From an uncultured Prevotellaceae bacterium (GTDB lineage: Bacteria > Bacteroidota > Bacteroidia > Bacteroidales > Bacteroidaceae): 10,105 bases of DNA. Positions 6,965-10,105 of the stretch are shown piece by piece. Under the pieces are notes generated by a model. The model did not search any database. It saw only the letters and a program-made list of their open reading frames with translations, and had not been told where the DNA came from. Numbering within the stretch: the stretch's first letter is position 1; each line of letters opens with the position of its first letter. A program made the translations under genes and the position numbers. Location: assembly GCA_937892315.1 (NCBI GenBank), contig CALAVF010000261.1:1-10105 (forward strand), written 5' to 3'.

Positions 6965-7099
6965 TGCCGCAGATGCTCTTAAAACTAAACTTAGATTTTA
7001 TAAAATCCAACTTGAATTTTATAAAATTGAACTTAAATTTATATAAATCTAACTTGAATTTTATAAGATCTAAGTTTAGTTTTAAGAACACTTGCGGCA
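6965..7099. repeat. 135-bp imperfect inverted repeat with MITE-like layout
   Basis: The sequence is symmetric about position 7032. The outermost 7 bp are perfectly paired (TGCCGCA at 6965-6971 with TGCGGCA at 7093-7099). After a short interrupted part, 6977-7006 pairs with 7058-7087 over 30 bp with a single G-U. Weaker pairing continues inward to about 7019/7045. The interior is very AT-rich against moderately GC-rich surroundings. It encodes nothing convincing and lies between a minus-strand operon and a plus-strand efflux operon. It could be a non-autonomous insertion element (MITE), a large hairpin, or a divergent regulatory region. No obvious target-site duplication was identified, although ATGCCGC at 6964-6970 recurs at 7138-7144. 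Confidence 0.85.
6986..7069. repeat. Four tandem 21-bp AT-rich repeats
   Basis: Four consecutive units of exactly 21 bp (6986-7006, 7007-7027, 7028-7048, 7049-7069) share the pattern NNAACTTRRATTTTATAAAAT, and a shortened relative follows at 7070-7086. The last 12 bp of units 1 and 2 are a perfect palindrome, ATTTTATAAAAT. Unit 3 has changed on both sides at once to ATTTATATAAAT and is still a perfect palindrome. Unit 4 has one mismatch. Twenty-one bp equals two helical turns, so the dyads face the same side of the DNA. They form the interior of the larger inverted repeat. Confidence 0.85.
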
Positions 7100-7108
7100 A
7101 AAGCAGGT

Positions 7109-7204
7109 TGGGGAAGGCTCTGGAGGGAAAAGGGGGGATGCCGCGGAGAGGGGGCGACGAGGATGGGAGAGGGGAGTGAGGGCTTGCACCGTGGGGAGGA
7201 TGGA
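7109..7204 (+). other. G-rich, purine-biased non-coding stretch
   Basis: On the plus strand this segment holds many G-runs of three to six (7110-7113, 7124-7126, 7132-7137, 7150-7154, 7164-7166, 7170-7173, 7178-7181 in part, 7193-7196). The spacing within 7164-7196 is close to a G-quadruplex pattern, with loops of about 3, 5 and 10 nt. It lies between the AT-rich element and the adaptor gene, immediately upstream of an AT-rich 25-bp leader. No gene, clear promoter or terminator was recognised in it. Confidence 0.5.
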
Positions 7205-7245
7205 GGTATTGGTTATGACTAATAATATATAATGTATAGAAGATT

Positions 7246-8319
7246 ATGAAACGAATTGTTTATGTGGCTTCGGTGTTGCTGTCGGCTGTGGGCATCGTGT
7301 CTTGCAGCAAAGGGCAGGCAGCGAAGGAGGCAGAACCGAGAGTGGAGGTCGCTGTGGCAAAAAGCGTCAACGAGAATGCTGTGACCACCTTCACCGGCAG
7401 AACCAAATCGGCTTCCGAGGTGAATCTGGCGTTCCGTGTGAGTGGTCCCATCCAACGAGTGTTGGTGAAGGAAGGCGACCACGTGTCGCGAGGTCAGGTG
7501 GTGGCGGAGATGGACAGCCGCGACTATCAGGTGCAACTTGCCGCCACGCAGGCAGAGTTTGAGCAGGTGAAGGCGGATGCGGAGCGTGTGATGGCACTCT
7601 ATGCCGAGGGCAACACGACGGCAAGCAATAACGACAAGGCACGCTACGGGCTTCAGCAAATCACCCAGAAACTGGCAAACCACAGGAATCAGTTGGCAGA
7701 TACCAAACTGAGGAGCACCATCGACGGCTACGTGCAGACGAAACTGCACGAGGCGGGGGAAACGGTGAGTGCCGGAATGCCCGTGCTGAGTGTGTTTGGC
7801 AGCGGCGACACAGAAGTGGAGATTCATGTCAGTTCTTCCGATTACTCTCATTTAGAGCAGATGACGAACTTCTATTGCAGATTCGATGTGACGGGCGACG
7901 AGAAGTTTCCGCTGGCGATTGTCCGCACCAGCCAGGAGGCGAATGCATCTCAACTCTACACGATTCGCCTCAAGTTCTCGGGCAAGGTTGACCGCAAGAA
8001 AATCCCCCCGGGCATGACCACGATGGTGTATGCCGAAGTGGCTGACGACGGGACGACTGCGGCGGTGAATGTGCCGTCGTCTGCCGTGCTGATGGAGGGC
8101 GGAAAAACACAGGTGTTTGTTTACGATGCGGCGAGTGGCACCGTGCGGATGCGTCCGGTCACAGTGTCGATGCTCAATCGCGACGGGACGGCACAGGTGG
8201 ACAGCGGCCTGAAGGCAGGCGACAAGGTGGTTGCATCGGGTGTTCACCATGTGAAGGACGGACAGAAGGTCATGCTGTTGCAGAAACCTTCAACGTCGAA
8301 TGTGGGCGGACTTTTGTAG
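7246..8319 (+). CDS. RND efflux periplasmic adaptor (membrane fusion) lipoprotein
   Basis: This is the 357-aa adaptor of a tripartite efflux pump, bridging the inner-membrane RND permease and an outer-membrane channel. A lipoprotein signal peptide ends in the lipobox IVSC with C20 as the lipidated residue. The mature protein has the usual order. The first half-lipoyl motif is RVSGPIQRVLVKEGDHVSRGQ (64-84). A helical hairpin (about 93-150) follows, then the second half-lipoyl part STIDGYVQTKLHEAGETVSAG (157-177), a beta-barrel domain (about 188-265, with IPPGMTTMVYAEV) and a membrane-proximal domain (about 272-345, with VPSSAVLMEGGKTQVFVYD). The length is normal for the AcrA/MexA type. The start ATG follows an AT-rich leader with an AGAAG just upstream. 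The permease gene begins 18 bp downstream, so this is the first gene of the operon. No local regulator gene is visible and substrates cannot be predicted. Confidence 0.93.
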   Translation: MKRIVYVASVLLSAVGIVSCSKGQAAKEAEPRVEVAVAKSVNENAVTTFTGRTKSASEVNLAFRVSGPIQRVLVKEGDHVSRGQVVAEMDSRDYQVQLAATQAEFEQVKADAERVMALYAEGNTTASNNDKARYGLQQITQKLANHRNQLADTKLRSTIDGYVQTKLHEAGETVSAGMPVLSVFGSGDTEVEIHVSSSDYSHLEQMTNFYCRFDVTGDEKFPLAIVRTSQEANASQLYTIRLKFSGKVDRKKIPPGMTTMVYAEVADDGTTAAVNVPSSAVLMEGGKTQVFVYDAASGTVRMRPVTVSMLNRDGTAQVDSGLKAGDKVVASGVHHVKDGQKVMLLQKPSTSNVGGLL

Positions 8320-8337
8320 AATCTCTATACATGACAG

Positions 8338-10092
8338 ATGAAGATGAACTACAGCAAATGGGCATTGGAAAACAGTAAACTGATTCACTTTCTGGTGGTG
8401 ATTCTGGTGGTCGGCGGCTTCATGGCATACGGAGCGATGTCGAAGTTTGAAGACCCCGCCATCAAGGTGAAGCAGGCGATGGTGGTGACCACCTATCCCG
8501 GAGCCTCGGCTCACCAGGTGGAACTGGAGGTGACAGACCCCCTGGAGAAGAGCATCCGCGAGATGTCCACCATCAACAACATACAGTCGTCGAGTTATGC
8601 CGACCTGAGTCTCATCACCGTGGAACTGCTCCCAACCGTTCCCAACGACAAGGTGGAGCAGGAATGGGACATGCTGCGACGAAAGGTCGCCAACGTGCAG
8701 AGCCGGTTGCCCTCGGGGGCTTCGGCGTCGCAGGTAAAGGACGACTTTGGCGATGTGTACGGCATGTTTTATGCGTTGAAGAGCGACGGTCAGAGCGACC
8801 GCCAGTTGAGCGACTATGCCGAACTGATGAAACGGGAGGTCTCGCAGATTGACGGCGTGAGTCGCGTGGAGATTTACGGCAAGCGTAGCGAGTGCATCAA
8901 CATTGAGTTGCGGGAGGACAAGATGGCAAACCTCGGTGTGATGCCGACGGAGGTCATTCAGACCCTCAACAACCAGAACAAGACAAGTTATGCGGGCTAT
9001 TACGACAATGGCGACCGTCGCATCCGTGTGACGGTGAACGACCGCTTCAACAATGTGGACGACATCGCCAACATGCTCATCCAGGGGCATGATGACGACC
9101 AACTGAGAATCAAGGATATAGCCGCCGTGACCAAGACCTACGAGGCGGTGACTCGCAACCGCATGGAGTGTGACGGTCAGCAGGCACTCGGCATCAGCAT
9201 CGCCTGCTCTCCTGCATACGATGTGGTGAAGGTGGGTGCGAAAGTGGAGAAGAAAATCGCTGAAATCGAACAGCGTATGCCTGCCGGCATCGAGTGTCAG
9301 AAGGTGTTCTTCCAGCCCGAGCGTGTGAACGACGCACTGAACACGTTCCTCATCAACCTGGTTGAGTCCGTCCTGATTGTGGTGCTGGTGCTCGTCTTCT
9401 TCATGGGATGGCGAAGCAGCGTCATCATCGGAGCCAGTTTGGTGGTCATTGTGTTTGGCTCTTTCTTGGTGTTGCAAGCCTTCGACGGCACCTTGCAGCG
9501 TGTGTCGCTCGCCAGTTTCATCATTGCGATGGGTATGCTGGTGGACAATGCCATCGTCATCATGGATGGCATCTTGGTGGATCTCAAGAAAGGCAAGCCC
9601 CGTCTGGAAGCCCTCACGTCCATTGGTCAGAAGACCGCCATGCCGCTCTTGGGTGCCACGCTCATTGCCATTTTGGCGTTCCTGCCCATCTTCATGAGTC
9701 CCGACACGGCAGGTGTCTATGTACGCGACCTCTTCATCGTCATCGCGGTCAGCCTCTTGCTCAGTTGGGTGCTGGCATTGGTGCAGGTGCCGGTGATGGC
9801 AGAATGGATGTTCAAGAATCACAAGGTTGCCACCTCCGACAGCGAGGGCGGCGATTTATATACGGGCAAGTCATACGTGATACTGGAGCAGGTGCTCAAT
9901 TTCGGTCTGAAACACCGCTTTGTCGTGGTGGGGCTCACCGTTGCCCTGCTGGCAGTTTGCGGATTCTCCTATCGCTTTGTCAATCAGGCTTTCTTCCCCG
10001 ACATGGAGTATGACCAACTCTATATGGAGTATAAGTTGCCTGAGGGCTACAACTCCACACAGACAGAGCAGGACCTGAAGGAAATTAGGTAA
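8338..10092 (+). CDS. RND efflux permease, N-terminal part, interrupted by an in-frame stop
   Basis: This frame encodes 584 aa of an AcrB-like inner-membrane proton-driven efflux permease; complete members have about 1000-1050 aa. TM1 spans about 15-34 and is followed by the porter domain (FEDPAIKVKQAMVVTTYPGA, then EVTDPLEKSIREM). TM2-TM6 cover about 338-500, with the TM4 proton-relay motif GMLVDNAIVIMDG at 399-411 (D403; N404 replaces the second Asp of AcrB, as is common in the superfamily). TM7 lies at about 526-548, leading into the second porter half (FFPDMEYDQLYMEYKLPEGYN). The frame ends at TAA 10090-10092. Codons after the stop read R-L-M-K in the same frame and fit the expected helix, so a nonsense change (for example CAA or GAA to TAA) is more likely than a frameshift. 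It may be a pseudogene, a base-call error, or a split gene; the rest lies outside the window. It is paired with the adaptor gene 18 bp upstream. Confidence 0.9.
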   Translation: MKMNYSKWALENSKLIHFLVVILVVGGFMAYGAMSKFEDPAIKVKQAMVVTTYPGASAHQVELEVTDPLEKSIREMSTINNIQSSSYADLSLITVELLPTVPNDKVEQEWDMLRRKVANVQSRLPSGASASQVKDDFGDVYGMFYALKSDGQSDRQLSDYAELMKREVSQIDGVSRVEIYGKRSECINIELREDKMANLGVMPTEVIQTLNNQNKTSYAGYYDNGDRRIRVTVNDRFNNVDDIANMLIQGHDDDQLRIKDIAAVTKTYEAVTRNRMECDGQQALGISIACSPAYDVVKVGAKVEKKIAEIEQRMPAGIECQKVFFQPERVNDALNTFLINLVESVLIVVLVLVFFMGWRSSVIIGASLVVIVFGSFLVLQAFDGTLQRVSLASFIIAMGMLVDNAIVIMDGILVDLKKGKPRLEALTSIGQKTAMPLLGATLIAILAFLPIFMSPDTAGVYVRDLFIVIAVSLLLSWVLALVQVPVMAEWMFKNHKVATSDSEGGDLYTGKSYVILEQVLNFGLKHRFVVVGLTVALLAVCGFSYRFVNQAFFPDMEYDQLYMEYKLPEGYNSTQTEQDLKEIR

Positions 10093-10105
10093 CGGCTGAT
10101 GAAGC

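Noticed and set aside
6910..7179. 89-codon plus-strand frame with heptapeptide repeats such as NLNFIKL
   Set aside because: The peptide repeat is only the 21-bp DNA tandem repeat read as codons. The rest is low-complexity G-rich translation, and the DNA symmetry explains it better.
8290..9822. 510-codon open frame on the minus strand, rich in His, Gln and Asp
   Set aside because: It lies wholly antisense to the well-supported RND permease, has no recognisable domain, and has the skewed composition typical of a codon-bias shadow.

Overview
The window looks like a chromosomal piece of a Bacteroidales bacterium, most likely Prevotella or a close relative. Three things point there: a DUF4835/PorD-type gene directly followed by recN, a clear Bacteroidetes-type promoter (TTTG, 19 bp, TAnnTTTG), and weak or absent Shine-Dalgarno sequences. 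Base composition is moderately GC-rich, with two sharply different non-coding islands. No rRNA, tRNA, CRISPR array, integrase or transposase gene is visible.

Left part (1-4900). A three-unit array of near-palindromic 17-mers at an exact 23-bp period (72-134) lies just past the 3' end of a small TM2-domain membrane protein gene (161-379, minus). A divergent promoter region (433-480) separates that gene from a plus-strand cluster: a secreted DUF4835/PorD-like protein (504-1409), the DNA repair ATPase RecN (1412-3085) and an exported protein with a trypsin-like fold plus TPRs (3113-4819). The protease-like domain of the last seems to have lost all three catalytic residues. A strong hairpin (4861-4897) sits between convergent transcription units.

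Middle part (4915-6904, minus strand). Three closely spaced genes read right to left: an unrecognised 134-aa soluble protein, a 63-aa two-helix membrane protein, and an NhaD-type Na+/H+ antiporter of the ion transporter superfamily. Spacing suggests one operon.

Right part (6905-10105). A 341-bp gene-free gap carries a 135-bp imperfect inverted repeat built from four exact-period 21-bp AT-rich repeats (6965-7099), followed by a strongly G-rich, purine-biased stretch (about 7109-7204). Then come a lipoprotein periplasmic adaptor (7246-8319) and the N-terminal half of an RND efflux permease (8338 onward). The permease frame meets a TAA at 10090-10092, well short of the usual length of about 1000 residues. 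The few codons visible after the stop still look like the same protein.

Most unusual observations: the AT-rich inverted-repeat/tandem-repeat element, the 23-bp-period palindrome array, the dead protease-TPR protein, and the interrupted RND pump. I see no complete new defence or mobile system. The AT-rich element, a possible MITE or regulatory hairpin, is the best candidate for something undescribed.
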